Positions 33,848-43,882 of a DNA stretch of 64,000 nucleotides are shown here, piece by piece (the first letter of the stretch is position 1; each line of letters opens with the position of its first letter). Source of the stretch: an uncultured Gemmataceae bacterium (GTDB taxonomy: Bacteria > Planctomycetota > Planctomycetia > Gemmatales > Gemmataceae); the NCBI GenBank assembly GCA_937923405.1, contig CALDUY010000043.1:1-64000 (forward strand), written 5' to 3'. The notes below the pieces were generated by a model. It did no database searches and was not told where the DNA came from. It saw nothing but the letters and a program-made list of their open reading frames with translations. The position numbers were made by a program, and so were the translations under genes.

Positions 33848-34624
33848 ATGAGTGAGTTGGTGCAGTATGAAGTTCGACAACGGACGGCGATCGTCACTTT
33901 GAATCGTCCGGATCGGCGAAACGCGCTCAGTCGTGCCCTGATCGCTGCGATCGGCGAAGCGATCGACCGTGCCGCCAACGATTCGACAGTTCGCGTCGTG
34001 ATACTCACTGGGGCCGGTTCGTCATTCTGTGCCGGCATGGATCTGGCCGAATTGCAAGAATCAGTCAGCGCGGGAGTGGAGAACACGCCGATCTGGGACG
34101 ATGCCTGGCGATTGGCCAAGCTTTACGAGAACATTTACGCCCTAGCCAAGCCAACCCTCGCCGCGGTCAACGGAGCAGCCGTGGCTGGAGGCGCGGGACT
34201 GGTCAGCGTTTGCGACTTGGCCGTGTGCGTGCCCGAGGCGAAGTTCGGCTACCCCGAAGTACGACGCGGCCTGGTGGCGGCGATGGTCATGCCGCATCTG
34301 ATGCGACACGTCGGCGAGCGCATGGCCCGCTATTTGCTCCTAACCGGAGAGTTAATCTCTGCCAAAGAGGCGCAGGAAGCCGGTTTCGTTAACCAAGTCG
34401 TACCTGCCGAGGAATTGATGCCGCGAGCCATGTCCTTGGCTCAGTCGCTGCTAGAAGGCGGTCCCGCAGCATTAGCACGAACCAAGCACTTATTACGCGC
34501 CTTTTCCCATCAGGCCCTAAGCATCGAAGAAGCGGCTCGCGAGTCGGCAGCTCCCCGCTTAACCGAGGAGTGCCGCCAGGGACTCGAAGCCTTCTTCGCC
34601 AAGAAGCCGGCCCCGTGGGTGTAA
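33848..34624 (+). CDS. Enoyl-CoA hydratase/isomerase family protein
   Basis: 258 residues, crotonase fold. Oxyanion-hole segments are visible as SSFCAGMDLAEL near 57-68 and NGAAVAGGAGLVSVCDLAV near 105-123; the second catalytic glutamate position lies in FGYPEVRRGLVAAM. Substrate may be an enoyl-CoA of fatty acid or leucine breakdown (methylglutaconyl-CoA hydratase is a fair guess). AAGGAG precedes the ATG. No beta-oxidation neighbours are present, so the pathway is open. Confidence 0.9.
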   Translation: MSELVQYEVRQRTAIVTLNRPDRRNALSRALIAAIGEAIDRAANDSTVRVVILTGAGSSFCAGMDLAELQESVSAGVENTPIWDDAWRLAKLYENIYALAKPTLAAVNGAAVAGGAGLVSVCDLAVCVPEAKFGYPEVRRGLVAAMVMPHLMRHVGERMARYLLLTGELISAKEAQEAGFVNQVVPAEELMPRAMSLAQSLLEGGPAALARTKHLLRAFSHQALSIEEAARESAAPRLTEECRQGLEAFFAKKPAPWV

Positions 34625-34636
34625 GCTCGTTCCCTC

Positions 34637-35011
34637 TCACGAGTACAGACTGGCCACCGCCTCGGGTACAGTGTCCCGCGTCTCGAAGGTCGCTGGCGCA
34701 GAACTGCTCGAACTGATCAATCGCGTCGCCGCCAGCACTCCTCGAACCTCGTCGTGCAAGCAACAGAGAATAAACCGCCCTTGTCGTTCGCGAACCTTTT
34801 TGTTCATCGCCAACAGGGGACGAATCCCCGTGCTAGCGAGGTAGGTTACAGCCTGCATGTCGAGAATAACATGCATCGCGCCGGTGTCGTCATAGAGCGA
34901 GAGTAACTGATCGCGTAAGCCGTCGGCCACGGTGTCGCCCATGATTTGTGTCTGAGTCACGCGAACGACGAGTAAGGAACATTTGGCATAGGGCGTTTTC
35001 GGATCCGACAT
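34637..35011 (-). CDS. STAS domain protein (anti-sigma factor antagonist-like)
   Basis: 124 residues, one STAS domain. The phosphorylatable-serine region reads VTYLASTGIRPLLAMNKKVR, against the usual DSSGIG pattern of SpoIIAA and RsbV; the first Asp is replaced by Ala but the serine remains. A helix and strand pattern continues with GRFILCCLHDEVRGVLAATR. The family binds anti-sigma kinases or acts in stressosomes. No partner kinase or sigma factor is adjacent. The C-terminal 25 residues are Ser/Ala-rich. Confidence 0.8.
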   Translation of the reverse strand: MSDPKTPYAKCSLLVVRVTQTQIMGDTVADGLRDQLLSLYDDTGAMHVILDMQAVTYLASTGIRPLLAMNKKVRERQGRFILCCLHDEVRGVLAATRLISSSSSAPATFETRDTVPEAVASLYS

Positions 35012-35054
35012 GATGTCAAAACCTTAGTTCGAGGTTGGATCGGGCACTAGCATC

Positions 35055-35060
35055 ATTATA
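35055..35060 (-). promoter_or_regulatory. TATAAT -10 candidate before the STAS gene
   Basis: A perfect TATAAT on the minus strand about 44 bases before the STAS start, just past the end of glgX. No convincing -35 lies at 16-18 bases; a TTGATC is present at only 13. Weak support. Confidence 0.22.
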
Positions 35061-35067
35061 CCACGCT

Positions 35068-37176
35068 TCAGCCGATCAACAGCACAATCGATCGCGGTGA
35101 GACGATGTAGTGGTCGCCCGGGAGGATCGGCACAGCGTTCTTCTCCTCGACGATGTCGTCGGGAGCAGGCAGGTTGGTATCGATCAGTCGTCGCCAACGA
35201 TAGTGCCCTTCGATGAGCGGCAATTCAAAGCGGTGTGGTTCCCAGTGAACATTCATGAGTAGCTGAAAATGCGGCTGGCCTTGTCCGCCTAGTAGCTGCA
35301 TCGCCAAGCAGCGCGACTGTCCCGTCCAGTCTGGATCTCCTAGTTTGGTGCCGTGCCAAATCACCCGTTGCAAAAACTGCTCGCGGCCCAGCGAGAAGTA
35401 GCGTTTCCGCAGACTGATGAGCATGGCCGTGAAGCGGGTCAAGCCTGCGTTTTTCTGCGCCAGGTTCCAATCGACCCAACTGATCTCGTTATCCTGGCAG
35501 TAGGCGTTATTGTTGCCCTGCTGCGTACGGGCGAACTCGTCGCCGGCTGTGAGGAACGGCACTCCCTGCGACAGCATCATCAGTGCCAGGAAGTTGCGCA
35601 TCTGCCGCTGTCGCAATGCCTGTACGGCGGGATTGTCCGTCGGCCCTTCGTAGCCGCAATTAAAACTGAGATTCTCGTCCCAGCCATCGCGGTTGTTTTC
35701 GCCGTTGGCCCAGTTCTGCTTCTTGGAATAGCTGACCAAATCGTAGAGAGTGAACCCATCGTGACAGGTGATGAAGTTGATGGAATGATAGGCGTGCTTA
35801 GCGGTCGTGCCGTAAATGTCGAGACTGCCAGTCAGTCGCTTAGCGACAGCAGCGGTAGCGTGGGCCTCGCTGCGGACAAAGCGGCGAACGTCGTCGCGGA
35901 AGTGGCCGTTGAACTCCGCCCACCGCCCCCAGGTGGGGAACTTACCGACGAGATACAGCCCACCCGCATCCCAAGCCTCGGCGATCAGCTTCTTCTGGGA
36001 CAGAACCGGATGCTCAGCGATGTGTTGAAGCAAGGGCGGTTCATCGAGTGGTTTGCCTGTCGTCGAACGAGCCAGGATCGCCGCTAGATCGAAGCGGAAT
36101 CCATCCACGCGGTACTCGGTGGCCAACTCCACCAAACTAGCGAGAATTAAATCGCGCACCACGGGATGATTGCAGTTGAAGGTATTGCCACATCCAGAAA
36201 AATTATAATAGCGACCTTCTTTGTCGAGAATATAGTAGATACTGTTGTCCAGTCCGCGAAAGCTGACGGTCGGCCCATTCTCGTCGCCTTCACAGGTGTG
36301 GTTGTAGACGACATCAAGAATGACCTCTAACCCGGCCTTGTGAAAGGCACGAACCATCTCCTTAAAATCGCGATTTTGTTGTCCGGGTTTGCTGGCAAAA
36401 GCTGACTTCAGCGAGAAGAAGCCCAGCGGCGAGTAGCCCCAGTAGTTCACTAGACGCGACCCTGAGTTAGTGTGCCGACCAGGAACATCATGCTCGTCGA
36501 ACTCCAGCACGGGCATCAGCTGAATGCCAGTCACTCCCAGAGATTTGAGATAGGGAATTTTCTCGACCAAGCCCAAAAACGTGCCAGGATGCTGCACACC
36601 AGAGGACGGATGGCGGGTATAGCCACGGACGTGCAGTTCGTATAGCACGGTTTGATTCATGGGAATGTTGGGCGAGACGTCGTCTCCCCAGTCGAACTCG
36701 TCATCGGCCACGACGCGCGCCAGCCGTTCCGGACGGTTTCGAGGAGAAGTCGACACGCCCCAGGGATACCCCCCACTGATCGCTCGGGCATACGGATCCA
36801 AGAGCAACGCGCGCGGGTTGTAGCGATGGCCCTGGCGCGGGTCAAACGGCCCCTGCACTCGGTAAGCGTACAGCACTCCGGGCGGCAAATCGACTACGAA
36901 CAGATGCCAGATGTCGCCGGTCCGGTTTAAGACCGGATCCAGGCGTAGATCGGCAAATGGGTCGTCGCGTCCTTCCTGAAAAAGCAACAGATGCACTTCC
37001 TGGGCATGTCGAGAAAAGACGGCGAAGTTGACGCCATTGGCACAAACGGTCGCCCCGAGACGTCGAGCATCGCCGCGCTGTAGCACCAAGCCCGAATGAG
37101 GATCCTGAACCCCCTGGAGGGTGGCGGCCTTGCGACCCGCGGGCGGCACCGACAGCGGTACTGCGTGACCGAGCAT
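35068..37176 (-). CDS. glgX: Glycogen debranching enzyme GlgX
   Basis: About 702 residues. An N-terminal CBM48-like beta domain (DARRLGATVCANGVNFAVF type) precedes a GH13 barrel with VILDVVYNHTCE, GFRFDLAAILA (nucleophile Asp), LIAEAWDAGG (acid Glu) and FITCHDGFTLYDLVSY. It hydrolyses alpha-1,6 branches of glycogen limit dextrins. The frame could begin at a TTG four codons earlier, but the ATG at 37176 has a G-run upstream. Last gene of the minus-strand glucan cluster. Confidence 0.94.
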   Translation of the reverse strand: MLGHAVPLSVPPAGRKAATLQGVQDPHSGLVLQRGDARRLGATVCANGVNFAVFSRHAQEVHLLLFQEGRDDPFADLRLDPVLNRTGDIWHLFVVDLPPGVLYAYRVQGPFDPRQGHRYNPRALLLDPYARAISGGYPWGVSTSPRNRPERLARVVADDEFDWGDDVSPNIPMNQTVLYELHVRGYTRHPSSGVQHPGTFLGLVEKIPYLKSLGVTGIQLMPVLEFDEHDVPGRHTNSGSRLVNYWGYSPLGFFSLKSAFASKPGQQNRDFKEMVRAFHKAGLEVILDVVYNHTCEGDENGPTVSFRGLDNSIYYILDKEGRYYNFSGCGNTFNCNHPVVRDLILASLVELATEYRVDGFRFDLAAILARSTTGKPLDEPPLLQHIAEHPVLSQKKLIAEAWDAGGLYLVGKFPTWGRWAEFNGHFRDDVRRFVRSEAHATAAVAKRLTGSLDIYGTTAKHAYHSINFITCHDGFTLYDLVSYSKKQNWANGENNRDGWDENLSFNCGYEGPTDNPAVQALRQRQMRNFLALMMLSQGVPFLTAGDEFARTQQGNNNAYCQDNEISWVDWNLAQKNAGLTRFTAMLISLRKRYFSLGREQFLQRVIWHGTKLGDPDWTGQSRCLAMQLLGGQGQPHFQLLMNVHWEPHRFELPLIEGHYRWRRLIDTNLPAPDDIVEEKNAVPILPGDHYIVSPRSIVLLIG

Positions 37177-37323
37177 GAAGCCCCCCAATTTACCGTCCGG
37201 TCCGGTCTACCTCAGCTGGAACGGCAGCCGGTCCTCTTGGTCGGAATGAGCGATTTCTGTTGTGGCAAAATCGTGGTCGGTTCTGTTGGTCACCGACAAC
37301 GTCCTCTGTCCTTGTCGGATATT

Positions 37324-38793
37324 CTAGGCCACGGAACGGAAGTCGTGTTCGAGAATCTCCATACCACGGCGGCAGATCTCTCTGCCATACTCGGGCCAGA
37401 TGCCCTGTCCCCAATAGCGGAAACAACTGGTTTCGGCAGCGAGCAAGTGAAAGAGGGCATTACGATAGGCGTGACTGCTACGATCGATCGAGCGAGATCT
37501 TAGCACTTCGTGGAATCGGGCCGAAAGCTGGTTCATCGGTGTCAGCAAGTTCTCATAGCCGCGCACCCAACTGATGTTGTTGGTCCATGATCCGCCTTCG
37601 AGATTAAAGTGAGGATTCTCCTTTTTCAGTTCCTCGATAGCCCGATCCACAGCACCGGGTTCCCACTTGTGGATGCGCTCAAAAACTTTGCCCTGACCGA
37701 TGGGCCGGCAGGCTGGCAACATCTCAGGCCGCACTCCAGCGGCGTGGATCAGCTCCAGATACTCCGTGCCATTGCACAGAGTGACTCCCTCGCTACCCAT
37801 CTGATGCACGGCCTGACGATAGCCCGAGGGGAACTCGTTCATCATCACGCCGCCGTTTTCACCATCGCCGATCTGCGTAACGATGGGCGGTACGCGAATC
37901 CCCTGAATCTTGCGCGGATGTTGACCTTTGGCTTCGTAGAACGGCTGCATCTGAGCCACTAGCTTGGTATCCGATCCTTGCGTCTTGATCAGAGCTAGGA
38001 TCGACACCTCTTTGCCTTCGGAGTTCTTGCAGACCAGCCGATGCGGAATGTGCTTGTCGCCTAAGCCGTGGCCTTCGAGTGTCTCAACGGTGTGCTCCTG
38101 CACCAACAACCACTGGTAGCCACACTCCAAGAGTGCAGCAACGTAAGTGTAGGCCGCCTCCGGGTGGTTAGGCAGATGCATCTCCGGCGGAGAGAAGCCG
38201 CGCACCCGAGCCAGAGCATCCCAGCCATAGATAGCAGCGAAGTTGTGCTGCCAGGCTCGCATGTGCAATTTGAGATCCGGTAAGGGCGTTGAAGAAGCGA
38301 CAGCATGTCCCCACATGGTGCCCAGCCATTCCACGTGCCGCCGCAGGAACGGGTCGCAGGTGATGCCACGCAGCCGCTCCAGGACGTCGCCTCGGCCCAT
38401 CTTGCGCAAGCCGAAGAGCAGTTCTCCGGAGTAATCGAGCATGACCCGGGCGTTCTTGCCCTGGTGAACCAACTCAGGGATGATGTCGCCCATCCGTCCG
38501 TAGCAGTCGGCGAACACCGGGGCATTGTGGTTGTCGCCAGTGTGCGGATCGCGCATCATCGCGTCGAGATTGCTGATCAGGTCCGCCGTTCTTAGGTCGC
38601 CACCTCCTGCGGGGATGAGCGGCTGTTGCATGTGCAGAGCAATGGCACAGACGGCCTGGAGCCGATCCAGTCGGAGATTTGTTTCGTGCAGATAGACCGG
38701 ATCGCGGCGTGACGTAATGGCTTCGACCTGAGCCTCGTGTCCGCAGATGTTCGGCAGACCATTGACGATTTCAGGGATGGGAGGGAAGTTCAT
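37324..38793 (-). CDS. GH57-like glycoside hydrolase family protein
   Basis: 489 residues. GH57 motifs are recognisable: IALHMQQPLIPAGGG for motif 1 (HxQQP instead of HxHQP), GFSPPEMHLPNHPEAAYTYV where the glutamate fits the nucleophile position, and QIGDGENGGVMMNEFPSGYR with a candidate catalytic aspartate. The family includes alpha-amylases, amylopullulanases and glucanotransferases. Followed by glgX (147 bases) and preceded by the GH57 branching enzyme, so an alpha-glucan role is a sound inference; the exact reaction is unknown. AAGGAAGG precedes the ATG. Confidence 0.78.
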   Translation of the reverse strand: MNFPPIPEIVNGLPNICGHEAQVEAITSRRDPVYLHETNLRLDRLQAVCAIALHMQQPLIPAGGGDLRTADLISNLDAMMRDPHTGDNHNAPVFADCYGRMGDIIPELVHQGKNARVMLDYSGELLFGLRKMGRGDVLERLRGITCDPFLRRHVEWLGTMWGHAVASSTPLPDLKLHMRAWQHNFAAIYGWDALARVRGFSPPEMHLPNHPEAAYTYVAALLECGYQWLLVQEHTVETLEGHGLGDKHIPHRLVCKNSEGKEVSILALIKTQGSDTKLVAQMQPFYEAKGQHPRKIQGIRVPPIVTQIGDGENGGVMMNEFPSGYRQAVHQMGSEGVTLCNGTEYLELIHAAGVRPEMLPACRPIGQGKVFERIHKWEPGAVDRAIEELKKENPHFNLEGGSWTNNISWVRGYENLLTPMNQLSARFHEVLRSRSIDRSSHAYRNALFHLLAAETSCFRYWGQGIWPEYGREICRRGMEILEHDFRSVA

Positions 38794-38872
38794 GGTATCC
38801 TTCCTTCTAAGTCCGTTAGAGAGTCCTTCTTGCTCCCCTTTCCCTCATTGGGTGGCAGTAGGGAAACGAGAG

Positions 38873-40462
38873 TTACGAGGCGAATAGGCGATAATCTAGC
38901 TCCGGAAAGATGGCGTCCATGTACTCCAACGCGCTGAGTTTCTGCGGATCGATCTCCTCCCGTTCCAGGCCGTCGAGTAGCCAGTGACAGCGGTTCAGAT
39001 GATCGGTAATCCGCCGGCGAGCGTACTCCTCGGTGGTGGCGTTGGTGATGATGAACGGCCAATCCGAAGCCTGAGCGAGCATCAATTCTCGGCCTGCCTG
39101 ACGTAAAGCGCGATCGGGTAGACTGCCCGCGATGCAACCCGGATGGTTCTGCACAGCCTGACGCATGCGAGCAGCGGCTTCGTGAAGGGGCCGCCAAACC
39201 CATTCCGTGCGTCCGTTGACCCAGTGTTCATTGTAGCCTTTCTTCCCCCAACTGGACGCGGCGGGCATGGCTTTTTGCTGAATCGGGTGCCAAGTGAGAT
39301 ACTCTCCGGGCGTCGCCGCCGTCAGTTCATCGGGACTCCAGGCAATTTCGCGGAAGACGTGGTAGATCCACTGCGGCCCTTCAAACCACCAGTGCCCGAA
39401 CAACTCGGCGTCGTAGGGCGACACAATAACCGACGAGAACGGCATTCCGCCACGTGCCCGCTTGGCCTCGCCACGACAGCGCATGACGAAATCCAGGGCG
39501 TGCTTGCGTGCGGCCTCGGCGGCCCAGTCGGGGTTGTACAACGCCTTGTGTTCCCCTGGCCCAGTGATGCGATGGTACTTGATCCCGGTGTGCGAGCGGA
39601 CCCCCTCGGCATACTGGAACGGAGCCAGATAGTCCATCTCCAGATCGAAGCCGATGTCGCGATAATATTCGCGATAGTTATAGTCCGCTGGATAGCCGAT
39701 GATGCTGCTCCAAACCAGCTTCGACGTGGTCGGATGCCGACCGAACGCCGCTACTCCTGAGGGAGTGAAGACCGGAGCGGCGACGCCGAAACTCGGCCTA
39801 GGGTCAGCGTGATCGATGGCGTGCGAATCGACGACGAAGTAGCGAATGCCGGCCTCGGCGAGTAGCTCGTCCAGCCCGGGGTAGAAGGCACACTCGGGAA
39901 TCCACATGCCTACAGGGGTCTGGCCGAAGATCCGTTGATGTTCCTGCACCGCGGTGAAAACTTGAGCGCGGACAGCGGCTGGTTCGGAACGCAGCAGGGG
40001 CAAGAAGCCATGTGTGCCCGCACAGGTGATTAGTTCCAGATGGCCCGACTGCTGGAACTCCTGAAACGCCTTGACCAGACGCAGGCCACAACGTTCGGCG
40101 AAGGTCTCCTTGGCTTCGCGAAACAGGCGGCGATACATCTGCGCGAGGAAATGCACATCGGGCCAATCCTTGGTACGCTGACATTCCTTTTCGGCTAGTT
40201 CCAACGAGAGATTTAGATGCCGCAGACAGCGTTGCTGTAACAGCGGATCTTCCATCATGTTGGCCAGAGGCGGCGAGATCGACAGCGTCACCTTGAACGG
40301 AGTGCCCTCGTTGCGGAGCTGATCGAAAAACTTGATGAGCGGAATATAGGTTTCGATCACCGCCTCGAAGAACCACCGCTCTTCCAGAAAGCGATCGTAC
40401 TCCGGATGTCGAACATACGGTAGGTGGGCGTGAAGGATCAGCAGTAGGTGACCATTGGCCAT
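38873..40462 (-). CDS. GH57 1,4-alpha-glucan branching enzyme
   Basis: 529 residues from MANGHLLLILHAHLPYVRHP, the motif 1 of this family. The nucleophile glutamate sits in GMWIPECAFYPGLDELL and the acid aspartate in SPYDAELFGHWWFEG. The C-terminal helical domain (DUF1957) starts around 420 and includes WPFIITNATTEEYARRRITD. GH57 enzymes of this type make alpha-1,6 branches and are the GH57 counterpart of GlgB. GAGGA lies ten bases before the ATG; the open frame upstream lacks a start signal. Sits between the GT4 genes and the second GH57 gene. Confidence 0.92.
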   Translation of the reverse strand: MANGHLLLILHAHLPYVRHPEYDRFLEERWFFEAVIETYIPLIKFFDQLRNEGTPFKVTLSISPPLANMMEDPLLQQRCLRHLNLSLELAEKECQRTKDWPDVHFLAQMYRRLFREAKETFAERCGLRLVKAFQEFQQSGHLELITCAGTHGFLPLLRSEPAAVRAQVFTAVQEHQRIFGQTPVGMWIPECAFYPGLDELLAEAGIRYFVVDSHAIDHADPRPSFGVAAPVFTPSGVAAFGRHPTTSKLVWSSIIGYPADYNYREYYRDIGFDLEMDYLAPFQYAEGVRSHTGIKYHRITGPGEHKALYNPDWAAEAARKHALDFVMRCRGEAKRARGGMPFSSVIVSPYDAELFGHWWFEGPQWIYHVFREIAWSPDELTAATPGEYLTWHPIQQKAMPAASSWGKKGYNEHWVNGRTEWVWRPLHEAAARMRQAVQNHPGCIAGSLPDRALRQAGRELMLAQASDWPFIITNATTEEYARRRITDHLNRCHWLLDGLEREEIDPQKLSALEYMDAIFPELDYRLFAS

Positions 40463-40540
40463 GAACAAAATATCCTCATCCCGCCAGGAAGGCGGACCAG
40501 GGAAGTCGTGTGTGGGCGGACACAGAAGCAGCAACAAGTA

Positions 40541-41842
40541 TCATCCGACCGAACTCACCGAAACCGTCCGAGCCAGTACGTCTTCAAGTTGCTCGGCCAG
40601 GCCGTTCCAACCAAAGCGTTCTTCGAGTTTGATACGCCCTTCGGTGCCCAGCGAGGCGCGAAGCGTCTCATCGTACAGCACACGTTCCACGCCCCAGACG
40701 ATGCTGTTCTCGCTGGGATAAACCAGCACGCTGTCTTTTTCGTGTTCGGTCAATCCACGAGCGGCGTCGTGGGTAGCGACCACGGGTTTACGAGCGGCCC
40801 AGCCAGCCTGGATCGGCCACCAGGGCGTCGATTCCCGACTCGGTACAAGCACCAGGTCGGAGGCGACGAACAATTCTTCCAACGGCGTGCCGCGCACATC
40901 GCCAACCAGTCGCACCGCGTGTTCCAGCAACAGATACCGAGCATAGACTTTCAGAGGCCAAAACATCGACCCATCACCGACCAGTACCAGTCGCGCTTGC
41001 GGATGGTGGCGTAGGATGGCTGGCATCGCTTTAACGGCAACATCCGGGCCATAGCGTTCCTCCAGATCCCCGACATACAGAATCAGAGGATCAATCGGGC
41101 CGACCTGATAACGAGCCTTGATTTGACCTGGATCAAGACTACGCTCGAAGTTTTGCATGGGGAAGACGTGTCGTCCCTGCACAATGCGATCCAAGCTGGA
41201 AGGGATCCACTGCCGAGCCACTTCGATCGTCGCGGCCTCGTGCATGAGAATGGTCTCGGCGGTCTCAAGCCCCTCATATTCAATCTCGTTGATCTTCCGA
41301 CTCAGTTCGCTGGAGAGATCGCTACGCTGTCGTTCGAGACTGTGCAGCGACAGCACCGACGACTGATTGCGTAAGCCTTTGAGCAACGACAACACTGGCG
41401 CGCTGGTCCACTCGAAGCCGAGTACCTGTACAGGACTGCTGGAGGGCATGGCCGTCAGAAAAGCGTTGCTAGCACGCCGGGCAAACTGTTGCACCTGTTC
41501 GATCAGATCGGTCTCATCACCTTTGCCAACATTGTGGATCCGAATATTTGCCTGTTCAAAGGAGAACGGCTCGCGGCAGAAGAAGTGGACTTTACGTCCA
41601 CGCCGGGCCAGCGCCAGTACGGTTCGTGCCGCATGTTCTCCGATGAACGTCTCGGGAGAATCGAAGCAAAAGACTGCCACGGTTGCTTTGGGCGGTTGTA
41701 GCAATGGCGGAGCAGCAACCACGTTGACCTCAGGTGAGGTCGTCGTGGGAGACTGGGGTTCCGTAAAACGACCGATGACGTTGCGCGGGGAATCGTCGCT
41801 GGAGGATTCAGCCCTGGTGGTTTGCGGAGTCTTCATCTTCAT
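40541..41842 (-). CDS. GT4-fold glycosyltransferase homologue lacking catalytic glutamates
   Basis: 433 residues. An unstructured Ser/Thr/Pro-rich start of about 50 residues is followed by a GT-B fold: ATVAVFCFDSPETFIGEHAA near 53, then the second domain from QVGPIDPLILYVGDLEERYG near 246, ending with NGLAEQLEDVLARTVSV. The segment LVLVPSRESTPWWPIQAGWA aligns without gaps to the same place in the GT4 at 43883-45040, but both glutamates of the E-x7-E motif are replaced (Ser338 and Ala346). It is probably not a normal retaining transferase, perhaps a regulatory or scaffold paralogue. Lies 78 bases before the branching enzyme gene. Confidence 0.8.
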   Translation of the reverse strand: MKMKTPQTTRAESSSDDSPRNVIGRFTEPQSPTTTSPEVNVVAAPPLLQPPKATVAVFCFDSPETFIGEHAARTVLALARRGRKVHFFCREPFSFEQANIRIHNVGKGDETDLIEQVQQFARRASNAFLTAMPSSSPVQVLGFEWTSAPVLSLLKGLRNQSSVLSLHSLERQRSDLSSELSRKINEIEYEGLETAETILMHEAATIEVARQWIPSSLDRIVQGRHVFPMQNFERSLDPGQIKARYQVGPIDPLILYVGDLEERYGPDVAVKAMPAILRHHPQARLVLVGDGSMFWPLKVYARYLLLEHAVRLVGDVRGTPLEELFVASDLVLVPSRESTPWWPIQAGWAARKPVVATHDAARGLTEHEKDSVLVYPSENSIVWGVERVLYDETLRASLGTEGRIKLEERFGWNGLAEQLEDVLARTVSVSSVG

Positions 41843-41959
41843 GAGGGAACAGGCTCCCTATCTCGATTGCCCGTGTCCTGCCCCGGGCAGAAGTCGAACG
41901 CCCGGCAAAGGCCGGCCGGGCGAGTGAGGTCGGCGCGGTGCAGGACACCGGCCGGGAGT

Positions 41960-43774
41960 TTACTGCTGAGTCGTCGTCAGTTCCGGGAACCAACGCACGC
42001 ACTGTTCGAGATATACTCGGGCCACGTCATTCCAGCGAAGCGTACCGCTTTCGCTACGCCTGCCATGCTGCCCCATGCGTTCGGCGTGGGCGGGGTCGCC
42101 TAGGAGACGATCGACGGCCCAAACCATCGACCCGGGGTTATCATAGGTAATCAGTCCGTCTTCTTCATGGCGGACCAGGTAGGCGGGTCCGCCGTGAGTA
42201 GTGATGACGGGACGCCCTGCTTTGCGGGCCAGATCGAGTACCGCGTCGTCCATAGCGATGCGGTAGCGTGACGGAAGGACCAGCGATTCCGACGCCCGTA
42301 GTAAATTCACTAAGTTGTAGCCGCTCTGCTCACCCAGGAATCGGGTGGCCCAATCCACCCCTAGTTCCTGGGCCCGTCGCTCTAACTGGCCGCGCATCGG
42401 GCCATTGCCGATATAGGCCAGACGCAGATTTCCCCAACGCCGTAGCAACACCGGCATCGCTTCGAGAATCAGATCCACCCCAGCAGCATACTCCAAGGGA
42501 CCGATGAACAGAATCATGCGATCAAGGGGGCTAATGCCGAAACTCATTTTGACCTGGCCCACATCGAGCGGAGCTTCCCACTCGTTGGGCAAGCGGCCCT
42601 CCATCGCAAAGGCATGCACGCGCCCACTGTCCAGGGAAAGTTCGGCAATGGCACGGTCGCGTAACCAAGGCGGCGTTAGCACACATCCCGCCGCACGCGC
42701 CACCTGCTTTTCGCACTCCTCGATCTGTAGGGATACCGCGTCGGCAGGACCATTGTTGCGTCGTGTTGCTTCGATCGAACTGAGCGACAACACCGTGGGA
42801 CGCTGTCCGACCCAACTGTCCAATCCGGTCATCCATTCGTGCAGATGTACCAGATCGAACGGCGGAAGGTCGGCCAGACGAGCACGAGCTGCCTCCGCGA
42901 ACGCCTTGGCCTGCTCGATCGCCGAGACCCCTTTGACTCCCTGCAACGGATGGTAGATCACCCCCTCCTCTTCGCGATCCGTCGGCAGGGCTTCTGTCGC
43001 AGGCACGAAGACATGCACCTCGTGGCCGTGGGAGCGATGGCCTTTGGCCAATTCCGTGACGAAGTCAGCCAATGGGCCTTCCTGTCCAGAAGCACGCGAC
43101 ATGAAGGCTAGGGCAGCGATACGCAGGGGATGACGCAATCTCGGTTTGCGGCGTTCGCGAAGTTCGTGGTCGGCGTCCCAGACGTTGCCGATCGTCTCAA
43201 CGCGCCCCGGAGCCACGACGTACAGTGCTTGCGAGCCGCCGTGCCGACTCGGCGCGTCCGGCGCGAACGGAGTAGCCGGAGATCGGGCCGCGGGAATAAA
43301 CTCTCCGTCCCGGAGCAAAAAACCGACTTCACCGATCTGCCAAGTGCCTGGAGTTGGTAGGTTGAAAAATAACGATCCCGTCAATTCCGGCAGGGGTTCA
43401 TCTTGGAGGCGATGAGCATTCAGGCCGTTGAACTCGATAAACGAGACATCGTACAAGCGCAGTACCGGCCGAGAGCCGTCCCAACGTTGGCCGCGTGAAC
43501 GAGCCGTCTGCTCAATCCAGTCGAGGGTCAGACGCCAGTAAGCGAAACCCTGCGTGGGATGGACCATGGCCAGTCCAACATAATTGCAGGGCAGATGGTA
43601 GCACTCGACTAATCGTCGTTCACCGATCTCCCAGGCGGCAGCACGGAGGGCTTGCTGTTCTGGGGGGCCGGCCTGTTGCGGCACGGTGGGAACCCCTTCC
43701 AGCGCGCGAAGCACTCCCGCAGAGGAGAGATAGTCCGTGGAGCCGAGGTCGAGAGCTGCGGTCGAGATATCCAT
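41960..43774 (-). CDS. DUF4912 plus GT4-fold glycosyltransferase homologue
   Basis: 604 residues from the ATG at 43774. The first 200 residues contain a DUF4912-like module: VECYHLPCNYVGLAMVHPTQ, FAYWRLTLDWIEQTA, RPVLRLYDVSFIEFNG and TGSLFFNLPTPGTWQIGEVG. From about 217 a GT-B fold follows, with RMILFIGPLEYAAGVDLILE in the second domain. Where E-x7-E is expected it reads PSRYRIAMDDAVLDLARKAG, two residues longer and without the paired glutamates. DUF4912 is thought to bind sugar or to act beside glycosyltransferases. Both neighbours are GT4 paralogues, so a joint role in one glucan complex is inferred. Confidence 0.8.
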   Translation of the reverse strand: MDISTAALDLGSTDYLSSAGVLRALEGVPTVPQQAGPPEQQALRAAAWEIGERRLVECYHLPCNYVGLAMVHPTQGFAYWRLTLDWIEQTARSRGQRWDGSRPVLRLYDVSFIEFNGLNAHRLQDEPLPELTGSLFFNLPTPGTWQIGEVGFLLRDGEFIPAARSPATPFAPDAPSRHGGSQALYVVAPGRVETIGNVWDADHELRERRKPRLRHPLRIAALAFMSRASGQEGPLADFVTELAKGHRSHGHEVHVFVPATEALPTDREEEGVIYHPLQGVKGVSAIEQAKAFAEAARARLADLPPFDLVHLHEWMTGLDSWVGQRPTVLSLSSIEATRRNNGPADAVSLQIEECEKQVARAAGCVLTPPWLRDRAIAELSLDSGRVHAFAMEGRLPNEWEAPLDVGQVKMSFGISPLDRMILFIGPLEYAAGVDLILEAMPVLLRRWGNLRLAYIGNGPMRGQLERRAQELGVDWATRFLGEQSGYNLVNLLRASESLVLPSRYRIAMDDAVLDLARKAGRPVITTHGGPAYLVRHEEDGLITYDNPGSMVWAVDRLLGDPAHAERMGQHGRRSESGTLRWNDVARVYLEQCVRWFPELTTTQQ

Positions 43775-43882
43775 ATCAGATCTCAAAAGGAACAAGCGGC
43801 CAGGTTGCTTGGGGAATCATTCTTTAAGTCTGACCTATCTCCGCTGTCACATCGGCAGAGATGGGTCCATCGCTGCCCTCAT

